Shown: positions 29,361-41,180 of the stretch, piece after piece
How positions within the stretch are numbered: position 1 is the stretch's first letter
Layout: every line of letters starts with the position of its first letter
Assembly: GCF_963678635.1 (NCBI RefSeq)
Contig: NC_087064.1
Location: 73,533,465 to 73,597,464 of the forward strand
Direction of reading: 5' to 3'
DNA: 64,000 bases
DNA from: Symsagittifera roscoffensis
Lineage: Eukaryota > Xenacoelomorpha > Acoela > Convolutidae
Notes under the pieces: model-generated
Seen by the model: the letters and a program-made list of their open reading frames with translations, nothing else
The model's database searches: none
Told to the model about the DNA's origin: nothing
Program-made: the position numbers and the translations under genes

Positions 29361-31299
29361 TTCTTTTTTAACATCATGACCGGCAGAACCGTTAACGAGC
29401 ACTCCGCGCCGAGCAGATGCTCACATTAACGCCCTTAATAGGCCTAAACCGCCGGGGCGGAAGGGTAGTTCGGAACGCGGAAGCCTTCCGGATTACCGTG
29501 AATAGCTTTTTAACCTAGTTAAGACCGAAAATTCACGAACCAGGAAGGGTGGGGGGATTCGCGGTCCCGTCATCTCCTGAATGGTTTGTGACCAAAAACA
29601 CTTAAAGATATACATAAAACCAAACAAAAAGTAGTATAGTACCCAAGAAAAACAAAAAACATAAAAAAATAACCGAAAAAACCAAAAACATTAAAAAAAG
29701 TAAAAATCAGTACAAATCATCCCCCCAGACAAGATGTGATCCGACCCCCCCGTTTGTTGTTGATAGGTATATTGTTGTTACAGGCATTTATATCAGTCAG
29801 GATTGTTACGATCAGTTTTGTAGCCCGTTTGTGAGGCTTGTACTGTAGGGTTATTTGAGCATTTAAGCACGTTAATGATAAATTGCGCTCAATCCGGAAG
29901 GGTCAGCTGATTTGCGCTCAATTCGGAAGGGTCTTGGGAGAAGACTGATCCGGCAAGCAGTACAAGGAGCAACAAGAAGGGCCTCAACGACAACAACAAT
30001 CGACTGTTGGGTATCGTTAACAAGTTTTGTATCCCTTTTGGTACAAAAAATAAGATAGTAATCTGTGGGGGGCTCGACAGTGCTGCACTGTAGTGACCCT
30101 TCACCGAACTGCGAATATCCGAGTTAAGCAATTTAATTCGGATATTAAACAAACCCGGAGGGGTATAGTATTACTAATATTATTACTAGTATAGCCTATA
30201 TTAAAACTCTTATACCGTTTTTCAGTGAAAAACACAGAAAGCAGACCGGTTTTTAGGGTCAAAATAGCGATATTTTGAAACCCCCACAAGTCGCGATTTT
30301 TGAGATATCGATACTTTTTGAAACGGAAAAAAGCGCTAAAGTAGTGTGTTACATCGTAACTGCACTACTATAATAGATAGAATCGGTTAAGTTTAGTTCA
30401 GAAGTGGTTGGAACTATTTTGGTACTGAAAACCGAAATTTCGTGATTTTTGAGAAAACGAAACAATATAAACTCAGAAATTTTTTTGAAATTTTTGAGTT
30501 ACAACAGTAAAATTAATTGTTCGGACAACGTCCACTAGTGAATCTACAAGTTTTAAAACCCGCTACCCGAAAGCCTTCCGGGTTGCAGAGAAATCGAACT
30601 TAACGTGTTTGATTTGGTGGATTCATCAATCCGGAGGGGTACAGGTAGCATAGTTTTTCGCAAATTTTTTCAACTAAAGCGTTTTAGATCGGGTCTTTTG
30701 CATTAAACTAGAAGAGTATAGGCCTTCTGAGCCCAGATCAATAATTTTTAGGTCGAAAGGACCAGATTTGCGGAAAAAGTTAGGCGGAACCTATAAGAGA
30801 GAAATTTCTTGACTTTAGAAAAAAGACGTTTTGGTTAACAACTTTGGAACTACTAGGCATATTGAGTTGATCTTGGTACCAATAGATCAGAAATTAGTTG
30901 AGCTTACTGGTAAGGACAAAAGTTTTTCGAAAAAATAAGCGTGAAATTCACCAATTTGGGAGGGTAGACCCTTCACGTTTTATAAAAATTTTTTTAGAAA
31001 AGCCCTTATACCCCTACCAAAAGGTAATAGCGGTTGAATAAAGTAACTTTAGGCTGTTCTAGACGAAAAGGGAAGGCTAAAGGCACAGCAAAACCTTAAT
31101 CGAGCCGAAGTTAGGCGAGCGATAAGACCCTTCACCGTTAGCGTGAATTGTCAAATAAGAGCCTTAACTTCAATCCGGAAGGGTCTAGGAAAACATTACA
31201 TACCCTTCTCAGTTAATCTAAAAAGCAAAATAGCATCGGAAAACGTATGCGGAGGGGTATAGGTTGAAAGAAGGAGATCTCCGAAAAGCTACTGTTACA

Positions 31300-31510
31300 A
31301 AACCGGAGGGCTCCCAATCCGGAGGGGTCAAAATTTTTTTTTCAAATTAGGAGGGGTCCGAATCCGGAGGGGTCTTATAGTTGCTGATTCGGAGGGGTCC
31401 AAATCCGGAGGGGTCTTATATTAACTAACTCAGAGGGGTCCCAATCCGGAGGGGTCTAGATTTTGTTAGTCCGGAAGGATCCTATTTGTGCCAATCCGGA
31501 GGGGTATTAT
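31300..31510 (+). repeat. Run of CCGGAGGGGT repeats
   Basis: About ten copies of AATCCGGAGGGGTC or close variants in 210 bases, alternating with AT-rich spacers. Only the purine-rich arm is present here, unlike the paired modules upstream. Confidence 0.75.
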
Positions 31511-32289
31511 TTTATTAAAGGACTAAGGTAGACGGAAGAAAGACTAAAGTGAGAGGTATTAAGTTATTAGCAGACAGGCTAGGAATCAGTGAATGCACTG
31601 GTAACTTGCCTTTCAATAAGAACCAGACCAAAACAAAACAGGTCCGAACTCGGATATTCGCGACACTAAGTCTAAACTAAAAAGAGCGTGATTCATTGGT
31701 GTGGATTGTAACATAATACGTTTTTAGGAAAAGTGACTGCCCTGAGGATTTTAGTAGGTCTAGCTCGGGCAGTCCGAAGGCAGATAGGTAACACAGTACT
31801 CGGTGGGTGCAATAGACGCCCACTTGAGAAAAATACTGCCTTCAAAATTTTGTCTGTTTGGTGCAGCACCGAGCAGGGAAAGCTTTTTCTTTAAAAGACG
31901 AGTTCGACTATTGTACTGCGACCGACTAAAAGTACATTACACATACGTTTTTTTATAGAGGTATTCCTATTCTGTCATTATATATATATATTTTTTGTTC
32001 TTGATTTTAAATCTACATAAACTGTGCTTGATTGGGTAGTGAGTACACTATCTTTTAAATTGACTGCTAACATTATATTGTGCTAGTTTTCAAATCTTAC
32101 GACCGATAATCGGTTAGTGTGAAGAAATTTTAAACAAACTGTACTCTGATAACATACAGGGATTCGTGGTCACTATTTAATAGAATCTTGTGAAATTTTT
32201 TGTGTTGTGTCATTATTATTGGTAATCAAACTATAAGGTCACTAGCAATCGAATTAAGTGTATATGCATTAAGAAGTGACAAATAGAGA

Positions 32290-33783
32290 ATGAGTCTAGA
32301 CAAGTCAAGGATACCGAAACGAGGTAATAGCTCTAGGAAATTCATACCTGAAAAGCAAAGAAAAACGATGACCGATCCTTTTGTGGATTGGATCAAACGA
32401 GCCCGGACCGACAAAGGGGAGACGGTTTCAGGCAAAATGGTTGAAACAAGGAGTCAGAAGACCTCAGAAGAGCGAAAAGAACTGTTAGAAGTGGAGGTCA
32501 ACACGGACCATGCCACGAACGACAACCAGGAAGTACATGGACTGGAAGGGAGAGGCAGAAGGCTGGTGAGTGAATCTACTCCGGTAGAACAAGGCCATGA
32601 TTTTGCCACTTCCACCGGGACATTGGATCAAGAGGAGATGTCGGAACTGTCCGACATCTCAACTGAAAAAGCGGCAACTAGAAGATCTCCAACTGACAAC
32701 ACTATGATGGCAGGAGGAACTGAGAAACAAACAACGTCATCATCGTTCTCAGAAAGAATGAGGAACACCTTAGGAAACATGTTTCCATTCACCATGGGAG
32801 GGGGCGCAGGAAATGAAGGTGAACCCCAGGAGGAGGAGGACGAAGAAGAAGAGCAAGTGGACTTTGGGTCTCAAGTCAGCCTCAATAGCTCGACCCAGGA
32901 GAATGAGGCATATGTCGGAAGAGAGACTGGAACCATGGACAAATTTGGTGTGGTGAAAACGATAAGCAAAGAGGCAAACACACCGGGCCAGTCGAGAGGC
33001 TTCGCGATTATGACAAATTCAGAGCCGCAAACTGGAGAGAGTAGAAACAGAGGGCTAGGCAACGCATTAGCGAATCCTGAGGTGGATAATGAAAAGACGT
33101 CGAGGCAGAGAGTCAAGGCCCGGATCTCGTCCAGCACGAAGCTACCTGGCACCGACAGGGTTACACCGCCACTAGTGACGCCCCTCGTGGATAACGGGGC
33201 ACCACTAGAAGAAGCCTTAAACAACATAGTGGACAGTTTAGGAGAACAAAATGAACAGATGTCCATAAGAATGAGTGAACTAGAAAGGGCAGTTCACATT
33301 GAAAGAGAAAGTCTGCGGGAAGAAATAAACCGCAATAGACAAGAAGTTGGCAGGAGCGAAAAACGCTTGAAAGCAAGAACGGACGATCATATGGCGAAGA
33401 ACTTGTCACGAATGACAAGAGAAGCGGAACAGCGAGAATTACGCTTAAGAGACGATATGGAGAAGTTAAGAGTGCAGCAAGAGCAGTCTCTTGGGACTCT
33501 TGACACAAAGATATACGCGATCATGGAGAGGCGAACTCAGGCTATCATGGATAGGTTGGACGGGCTACTAAGCAGCAAGAGTGGACCAAAAGAAGGAGAA
33601 CTGAACTCGGGAGATCCCAGCAGGGAGCCGAGGGTGAACTTCAATGAACATCAAAAGAGGAAGACGTATGGATCCACTAGAGGCAGGGGCAGTTCATCAG
33701 GCTATGCCACAAGGGGTAATGGAACATGGGGCCCGAACAGTAGAGCAAGTTCAACGGGGAACAGACAGACCTCTAATGAATGA
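32290..33783 (+). pseudogene. Element 2 Gag, N-terminal part
   Basis: 497 residues, highly charged and Ser/Thr/Glu-rich. A likely coiled coil lies at about residues 315-400 (many Glu, Arg and Leu), and an Arg/Gly/Ser-rich end follows. It ends at TGA 33781-33783, but the same frame continues as Gag, so I read this stop as a mutation and not as the gene end. The first ATG after the leader is used as start. Roles: assembly and, for the basic end, RNA binding. A separate short ORF is possible but less likely. Confidence 0.65.
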
Positions 33784-35964
33784 CCAACGCAAGGCACACA
33801 TGCGACTGGGAGAAGTGATTCCGGTAACAGGGGGCATGCAAGCCCGGGGAGGAGTCATGTGGGCAAAACGGGAAACACTCACGGCGATTCGGATTGCAGG
33901 GATGCACCGCATACAGAGCCTTTGACGAGGTGTGAGGACACTCAGGCGGGACACTCAAGGGATGCTACGGCAATGGCCACAGCATTTGAACCCCTAAACA
34001 GGTCTTGGGAGACATTCCTTACAAGGTTATCCAGAACCAATGAACGCAGTGAGAAGTCCAGGAGAGTCTTTAAGAAACAAAGATGCTATAAAGATGAATC
34101 TGATGGCTGTATTGATACCTGGATAGAGGTAATGAAGCTGCATTTCGAGGAAGAGGACTTGTCGGAGAGACAGGAATGCAGTGCGCTCACCAGCAACTTG
34201 GAAGGGACAGCCCTGAACTGTGTCATGGCCAAGAAGCAATCTCAGCGTGACACAGCTGAGAAAATCTTCGAAATCTTGTTAAACCGTTTCGGATCAGGGG
34301 TGCAGGGGCACCAAGCGATGATGCGCTTCGAGAAACGGAGGCAACGAGAAGATGAAACGATAGACAAGTTTCTCGATGACTTGGAAATGCTGAGAAGACG
34401 CAGCCAACCGGATGAGTCAAACCGAAGGATGAACCTGGCCGTAGCCTCAAAATTCATCGATGGTGTGAAGAATGAGGAACTTCGAACGATTCTAGCAACG
34501 CATTACACACCACTATCAACCAATGCGCCAACACCAGAGGAGTTGAGGCTCAAGTCAAAAGAGTATCTTTTGTTGAAACCTCCTTCGAGATCTGGATACT
34601 ACAAGAACAATTATGGCAATTTTAACAACGGACCAGAAAACCAAGGGAACAATTGGTACAAACCGAGGGATGATATGGACAAGAGACGCTCTTGTGCCAA
34701 TTGCAGTTCAACGGACCATCATGTGTCAGCATGCCCAACTTACAAACAAGGCATGAAAGCAATAGGCTTTAGCCTTGAGGACGAAGATGCGTCAGAATTG
34801 GACCATGAGGATTTCATGAGAGGAGTAATTGCGAAATTCGGCCCGAGGTGTTTCTTTTGCAATTTGGAAGGTCATTTTAAATCAGATTGTCCGCAATTCT
34901 GGGATGCAGTGGCAGACATCAAACATCCAAGACATGAAGAAGCTTTGTCAGGAGTGAAAGCCAGCAAAGCTCGCCTTTTGAGTGAAGCGGAGGCACGCAG
35001 AAAGGATAAACCTCAAGAGCTGGCGGTAAAGAAAATGGAAGCGGTAACAGAGGAGACACGTGAACCGGAACCAGCAACTGCGGCTGATGACTTCAAGATC
35101 GATTATAGGGCAGCCGCGAGGGACGCTCTAAATAGAGTGCAGCAGGAACTGGTGACGAAAGAGATCGAACAAAAAGTGAAACTTGAACTGGAGAATGAGA
35201 AACTTCAGGAGCAACTGAATACCTTCGAAGCAACGGAGTTCGAAAAAACTAAAGCACCAAGCAGTTTGATCATGAAACTTAATGTGATCTCCGGTCAGAG
35301 GTTCGGCATGGTGCCGCAAGGAAGCAAGATACAGTCGATAATCTCAGTGACTGGACACCAGGTGATCAGAAATCTAAGTGAACCATCCGAGTTCACTTTG
35401 ATGCATTTGGACACATATGCAGAATATCTGAGGCAGGTGGAGCCACGCACCGAGTCGAGAGCTGTGCGAGCACTACTAACGACGGGTGGCCCTCGCATGA
35501 AGAAACTTCATGGACGCTACCTAGAGGTCTATGGGCCGTATCAAGTGATGCTGAACGTGGATGGAATCAGTATCTACACCAGGACTTATCTAACAACAGA
35601 TGATGACCAAATGGGGCAGATCTATTTGGGTGAGGAGGAACTCAAAGTCCGCAGGATAGGCCATGACGCCATGATGGAACAAGATGCAGTACACATTGGG
35701 TATGAAGCAGATGTGACCGCACATCTGCTCGACACCAACGGGACAAAAATCGGAGTCACAGGGCTTCTGGACACACGAGCGGTAGTGAGTGTGATGCCGA
35801 TAAAAACTCGGGAAAGAATGGGCTTCACGCGGGAAGATCTAATTCCAACGAATCTCCGACTGGCCGCCGCCCATCGAGGAGCTATTTACGTAGCCGGAAG
35901 AACACCAATAACGGTCCTCCACATGGGAGGACGGGATCTTTGGATGAGTTTCCTGGTGGTATAG
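33784..35964 (+). pseudogene. Element 2 Gag capsid, zinc knuckles and protease
   Basis: Continues in the frame of the segment before; the first ATG after the stop is at 33859. It contains a retrotransposon capsid-like domain (about 34080-34560), then two CCHC knuckles (CANCSSTDHHVSAC and CFFCNLEGHFKSDC, near 34690 and 34850), a helical charged stretch and a retropepsin region. The protease active site reads GLLDTRAVVSVMP: the Gly of the DTG/DSG triad is Arg (codon 35776-35778). That should kill the enzyme. The frame ends at TAG 35962-35964 and goes on beyond it. Confidence 0.75.
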
Positions 35965-35967
35965 AAT

Positions 35968-36921
35968 TTGGACGACGCCGACCAATTCATCTTGGGCAGA
36001 GATTTTGTCAGGAATTTTGACGTGATGATTGACTTGAACAACGGTCTGATACGTATTAGAAACCCGGACCGGAAGTATGTTAATAGACCAATTAATAGGA
36101 TAATAACAGACGAAAACAAGGTACCAATTTTTTTAGATAGAAAGGTAAAACTACAGCCAGGACAGGCTGTGGTGGCAATTTTTAGAATGAGAAATTTGAA
36201 TTCTTTAAGTGATAGTAAACAGGTTTGCTTAGTACCGAATCCAAATAGTCAGATTTCGGTGGTTTTAGGCCGGAGTTTCTCGGTAACGCGAAACGGACTG
36301 TGTGTCAGTGTGTTATTGAACACACTGAACACCACGGTTTCAATCCAGCGTGGAAAGAAGCTTGGTTACGCTTTGCCGATGAGGACCGACTATGAGGAGA
36401 CACAAAACTTGACGAAACATAGTGTGAAAGATTGTCCTTATCATGCCAATAAAGATAAAATTTTAAAGAGGATTAATGAATTAAAATCTATTCATAAATT
36501 GTTTTCAATGAAATCCGAAACGGACGACGGAATATCAAGCTGCTCGAATTTTCCGGAACGCCCCTCGTCATATGAACTAGATTCTGACAAACCGGTTTTG
36601 CCAGAAATAGAACATTTAAAAGGGAAAATAGGTGAGGGATATTTTGAAAAATTGCGGGACGTTTTATATCGGAACGCAGATGTATTTTCGAAACATAAAG
36701 CGGACATCGGTTGCTGTAACTTCGTAGAACACGAAATTGAGTTGGAAGTAGGTGCCGTTCCGCACAGAGAGGGCGCGAGACAAATGACACCACACAAATC
36801 GGAAGCGTGCCCAGCGGAAATACAAATGTTGCTTGAATACGACATGATAGAACCCTCGAAATCGCCATGGGCTTGCGGGGTAGTAATGGCGAAAAAGAAA
36901 GGGGGGCAGCCTAGATTTTGA
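35968..36921 (+). pseudogene. Element 2 protease end and RT N-terminus
   Basis: Same frame, opened again after a TAG. DADQFILGRDFVRNFD is the typical second half of a Gypsy protease (ILG motif). The linker then leads into the RT start (HREGARQMTPHKSEA...). It stops at TGA 36919-36921 in the middle of the conserved RT block whose next residues are CDFRYLNAV. This block is always coding, so the TGA is a lesion. Confidence 0.75.
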
Positions 36922-36936
36922 TGCGACTTTCGTTAC

Positions 36937-37458
36937 TTGAACGCGGTAACGATAAAAGATGCGTACCCGGTACCGCGAATAGACGAGAGCCTATCTAAGC
37001 TTGGTGATGCCAAGTTCTTCACCACATTGGACTTAAGTTCTGCCTTGTGGCAGGTCCCTCTGCGGAAGAATGACAGAGAGAAAACCGGATTCGCGTGCGA
37101 ATTGAGATTGTACCAGTGGAAGAGGATGCCCTTCGGCTTGTGCAATGCAACGGCCAATTTTCAAAGACTGATGGCTCAGGCTTTGACGAGAGTGACCAAG
37201 AAGTACGGGAATCTCGTGATGTGTTACGTGGATGACGTAGTCATATCAACACCGACCCTGGAAGACCACATTGGTAGGCTCGATGAGGTCTTTGGATGCA
37301 TGAAAAGAGCAGGATTGAAGTGCAAACCATCGAAATGTGAAATCCTTAGGGATTCGATAAAGTACCTGGGAAGAATGGTGGATAGGCATGGTGTGAGGCC
37401 GGACCCGGAAGCAGTAGAGGCTGTGTTGACATGGAAGGCTCCGAGAACGGACACATAG
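36937..37458 (+). pseudogene. Element 2 RT catalytic core
   Basis: Contains TTLDLSSALWQVPL, with the first catalytic Asp at 37030, and YVDDVVIS, with the two Asp at 37231-37236. Ends at TAG 37456-37458 directly before LGFANYYREFIKGY, a conserved RT thumb block. Same frame as its neighbours. Confidence 0.85.
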
Positions 37459-37509
37459 CTAGGGTTTGCCAATTACTACCGGGAATTCATAAAAGGATAT
37501 GCGGACAAG

Positions 37510-38718
37510 GTGTATCCGATGCAGAAGCTGATGCGCAACAAAGGGAAAAAGTTCGAATGGAACGATGAGGCACAGGTTGCTTTCGAGAACATAACGCGGG
37601 AACTGTGCGAAGCGCCAGTGCTAGGCATGCCTACAGAAAAGGGCCTGTATGTTCTTGACACAGACGCATCGGTAGTAGCCATCTCGGGAATATTGCATCA
37701 AGAGCAAGAGTGGAACGGAAGAACGGTTCTCCGTCCCATTGCATACGGCAGCAAGGTCTTGAGTGACACAGAGATGAAGTATGGCGCACCAAAAGCAGAA
37801 AAGTTTGCAGTAGTCACTTTCGTGGAAAAGTACCGTGCATATTTGGGGAGCGCTCCCTTCAAGTTTCGCGTGGACAACAGAGCGTTATCCTGGTTGAAGA
37901 CCTACTCGATGGATCAGAGTTATATTGGTAGATGGATAGTCAGATTGGATGGCTACCATATGATAATCGAACATAGGATGCGTGATAAACACCAGAATGC
38001 TGACAGCCTCAGCAAGAAAACTGAGTTCTATGAAAGATTGGAGCAGAAGCAGGCCAATCAGGCGGAAAAAAAGGAGGGATTCTCGTTTCTGTACAAAGAA
38101 ACTTATGAAGCGCTTCCCTTAACGAGATGGTTGGATAAGTCTGGACATCCAATTCCAGGGCATCCTGAGTTACCTGTAGAGAAAGCAGCCGAGATAAAGA
38201 TCCTATCCAGGGAGGACCTGGTCCCCTTGGATTTGTTGCTGCGCTCGAATCTGGTCCAGCAAGAACTCTCTTGCATGAACATAAACAGCCTCTCATTATT
38301 GGATAGAACGGTGCAAGTCACACCGCAAGTGATGCGGATGCTGGGTGGATTGTTAGAAAGAGAAGTGACCAGAGATGACCCCGAGTGGACAGCATCAGTG
38401 GCATCGCTAACAGTCAGTGAGAAGGTGAAGATCATGCCGTCCAGACGACAGCACGAAGAGAACGAGAGGGATTGTAGGACAATAGTTCAGCAACTAGTAT
38501 CCTCAATACCCCACGAGATTTTAACCAGTACTTCTTACGGACAGAAAGAACAGGGGAGCAGCAAGCGAAAGAAAACCGTCACCTTTGTGGACCAGGATAA
38601 GGAAGGTGAAAAGGTAGAACAAAATTTGCTGCAAGACCATTTGTCCGGGGAGACGAATGATGAGAAGAACCAGCGATCACAAGATCAACACCCGGCACAA
38701 GAGAATTTGTCCGGGTAG
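37510..38718 (+). pseudogene. Element 2 RNase H and long linker
   Basis: The RT thumb, then RNase H (LDTDASVVAISGIL, KAEKFAVVTFVEKYR, FRVDNRALSWL, DKHQNADSLSK), so the catalytic acidic residues look intact. A Glu/Gln/Ser-rich linker follows. It carries repeats of a LSGE peptide encoded by a PPT-like DNA motif at a 66-base period. The TAG at 38716-38718 is one base away from the GAG of that repeat, so it is a point mutation. Confidence 0.8.
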
Positions 38719-38784
38719 TCTGAAATAGACGAAAAAATTCCTGATGAGAAACAGGACCTAGAGAACAAGGTTTTGTCCGGGGAG
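38640..38784 (+). repeat. Three PPT-like TTTGTCCGGGGAG repeats, 66-base period
   Basis: Copies at 38640-38652, 38706-38718 (GGGTAG at the end) and 38772-38784. The same motif is found at 41259-41271 in another reading frame, and TGTCCGGGGAG lies directly before the right LTR at 51985-51995. That last copy is the expected polypurine tract. Confidence 0.75.
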
Positions 38785-40422
38785 TTCAGATGGATGCGAA
38801 GAAGGCACAGACATGATCTGGAGGAGCATGCAGTCTCCAGCACAACCTCTTCGACGGATGAAGATTCCCGAAACTCAGGAATGGACACCAATTCAGAGAG
38901 GAACTCGAACTCGGGATCACAACTGTCAGAACTAGCGATACACACACTACTAGTGGAAACTCGAGCAAGGGACCCGGACAGAGAGGTGTACGAGGATCCT
39001 GACAGCGGTCGCTACCTTATACCAAGCGAAAGAGTCTTTGACAACGCAGCGGATGACTTGGAGACAATAGCGGTATCGAAACGTTCGATAAGCCTGTTGC
39101 CGCAGAAGGAGGTAGTCAGGACTGATCTTCTGCCGTTTAAACAAGAAACACAGCCGTTGGCGAAGATTTGGTGCGTTAAGATGGAAGAAGACACATACCA
39201 GCCCAACGATCTGAATAGTCGGATGAGGGTCATGAAGACGTACTTAAAGGCGAGATACAGACTCTCGGACCTTCTAAGGGCGCAGAGGAATGATCGCATG
39301 ACAAGCAACCTGAAAAGGTGGATCGAGAATGGTTCTCCGGATAAAGGGGACCTCGAGGAAGATAGTTATCGCATCCTGAGACAATACTTCAAGCAGAAGG
39401 AAGGGAGTTTATATTTGAACAAGGACGGGATTGTGGCTTGCAAAAGAAGGGAGGAAGACAGAGTCCTATACAAGTATAACGCGATAGTCTTACCGCAACT
39501 CTATCAAACAGAACTATTATTCAGGTCACATGATCAGATGGGCCATCAGGGGATCGACAAAGTATATCAGAGGATCCTGAAGCGCTTTGAGTGGCCTGGG
39601 ATGAAAAAAGCATGCGAGAAGTGGGTAACAGCATGTCCGTCATGCCAACAGGTCAAGGATCCAAGGAAGTTGCGATTTCCTTTACAGTCGATCGAGTCGT
39701 CTGAATTCAACGAGGTGGTGCAGATAGATCACCAAAAGATATGCATGACAGACAATGGTTATAATCAGGTGCTGGTCACGATAGATCATTTTTCGAAGTA
39801 TGCAGAGGCCGTGCCCTGCATAACTGCCTCGGCGGAAGAGACATGCGACCACCTGATCAATACCTGGATAGCAAGACATGGTTGTCCGATGACGTTTCAA
39901 TCGGACAATGGAACAGCTTTCGTAGGAGAGCTTACGAAAGAGCTTATGAGACGCTCACAGGTCGCTCAGGCTCATTCCACGACATACCCCCCTCAGACGA
40001 ATGGCTTAGTGGAAAGACAGAATAGGACATTAGTGTCGATGCTGAGAGTATATTGTTCCAGGTACATGACCGATTGGGACAGATACCTTCCACAGGTGAT
40101 GGGAGCATATAACAGCACGCAACACTCCACCACCGGAGTCAGTCCACACATGATGCTAACTGGACACGAAAAGTCTTTACCCTTAACCTTCTTCTACCCA
40201 GAGTATGAGGGAAAGAAAACGTCCCCACAGGTCTACGTGAGGGATGTGATCAGACGCCAACAGGAGTTGAACGATTTGTGTAGACGAAATACTCAGCAAG
40301 CACAGCAAGGCAGAGGAAAAGATTCGACAAGAAAGCAGCTGGTGCAAAGGCTTACTCGGTGGGAGACTACGTATGGGTATTTCAGAACGTTATACCACCG
40401 AAAGGGACAAAAAAGCTTCTGA
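38773..40422 (+). pseudogene. Element 2 integrase
   Basis: After a 180-residue acidic/Ser-rich start come the HHCC finger (His at 39529 and 39544, Cys at 39634 and 39643) and the DD35E core (Asp at 39727 and 39904, Glu at 40012, 35 residues between the last two). The catalytic residues are all present. Near 40340-40360 the frame shifts: this frame ends at 40422 in unrelated sequence, and the GPY/F module continues in the frame of the next feature. Confidence 0.85.
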
Positions 40423-41180
40423 AGAAGTGGAGGGGACCCTTCATGATTACAGAGGTGCACCAAGAGGGACGCTTTTATAGACTGAGTACTGGCCGAGCCG
40501 CCCACTACGAGAACATCAAGCCACACAATCCATCGACAGAAGACTGGTGTATACCTGCAGACATGGAAGAAGGGGATTATCTAATGATGGATCCTGCTTG
40601 TGAGGTCAATGAAAAGGGCACCAGGGAGAAGAACGATGGAAACGAAGTCGTAGAGGAAGGTACGGATACACCGCTGGACCTGGATCCAAACGAGGAGACC
40701 GAAGCGGACCATGAAACCTTACCCTACGCAGAGGAAGATTGGCAGGATCCCGAACAGACAGAAATTCCCAAGAACTTGGAACCGGATCTTCCGTTCACGA
40801 TACAGACTCGTCAGAAGGACGGGACGAGACCAAGAAAGAAATACAATCCTTACGGTGACGACTTTGTAGTGGATAGGATAGATCTGAAGAAGATAGTGGA
40901 GGAAGTAGTGGGTCTAGAGGAAATAACTGTGTCACAAGACATTGACATAGTCGATGATCACGACGATGAGTGGGTTGACGACTGGTCGAAACCCGAGGTA
41001 GAATTCGACGACGAGCAACAGCAGTCATATGAACAAGACTTGACGAACCTGCGTGTCTTAGAGTGGCTGAATGAAACGACCTCGGATCCTGAGGAGACCA
41101 GCGTCATGATTCAGGACGTAGATCGTGCAAGCATGAAGTACATCAAGACCGAACGAGATGATCCTTCCTGGGTTGCGTAG
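40359..41180 (+). pseudogene. Element 2 integrase C-terminus and acidic tail
   Basis: Starts with VWVFQNV and runs through KKWRGPFMITEV, the GPY/F module of Gypsy integrases. An acidic tail follows, rich in Glu and Asp (about 40560-41170). The frame is shifted against the integrase core, most simply by a one-base indel. It ends at TAG 41178-41180 but continues beyond in the same frame into the macro-like region, so the two may have been one polyprotein. Confidence 0.75.

Larger units (their letters stand above)
29331..32289 (+). other. Element 2 leader with repeated hairpin modules
   Basis: Nearly 3 kb with no gene. It is built around repeats of two complementary motifs: CCTTCCGG or ACCCTTC, and CCGGAAGGG or CCGGAGGGGT. 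Paired examples: 29484-29550, 30095-30165 (with a perfect inner AATATCCG/CGGATATT stem), 30574-30640 and 31125-31186 (AGACCCTTC with GAAGGGTCT). The unit at 30573-30640 is about 80% identical to the third LTR hairpin. The last part (31300-31510) holds a run of single CCGGAGGGGT motifs. A 3 kb leader of this kind must affect translation and may carry packaging signals. Confidence 0.6.

Noticed and set aside
31300-31510. CRISPR-like array
   Set aside because: Repeats are short, vary in sequence and spacing, sit in an eukaryotic retroelement leader and have no cas genes.
32871-33508. Long minus-strand frames opposite gag of element 2
   Set aside because: Shadows of the purine-rich coding strand: a purine-rich frame leaves the opposite strand low in stops.
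36919-36921. TGA as selenocysteine or programmed readthrough in RT
   Set aside because: It sits among many other stops of both TGA and TAG type whose number fits neutral decay; no recoding structure seen.
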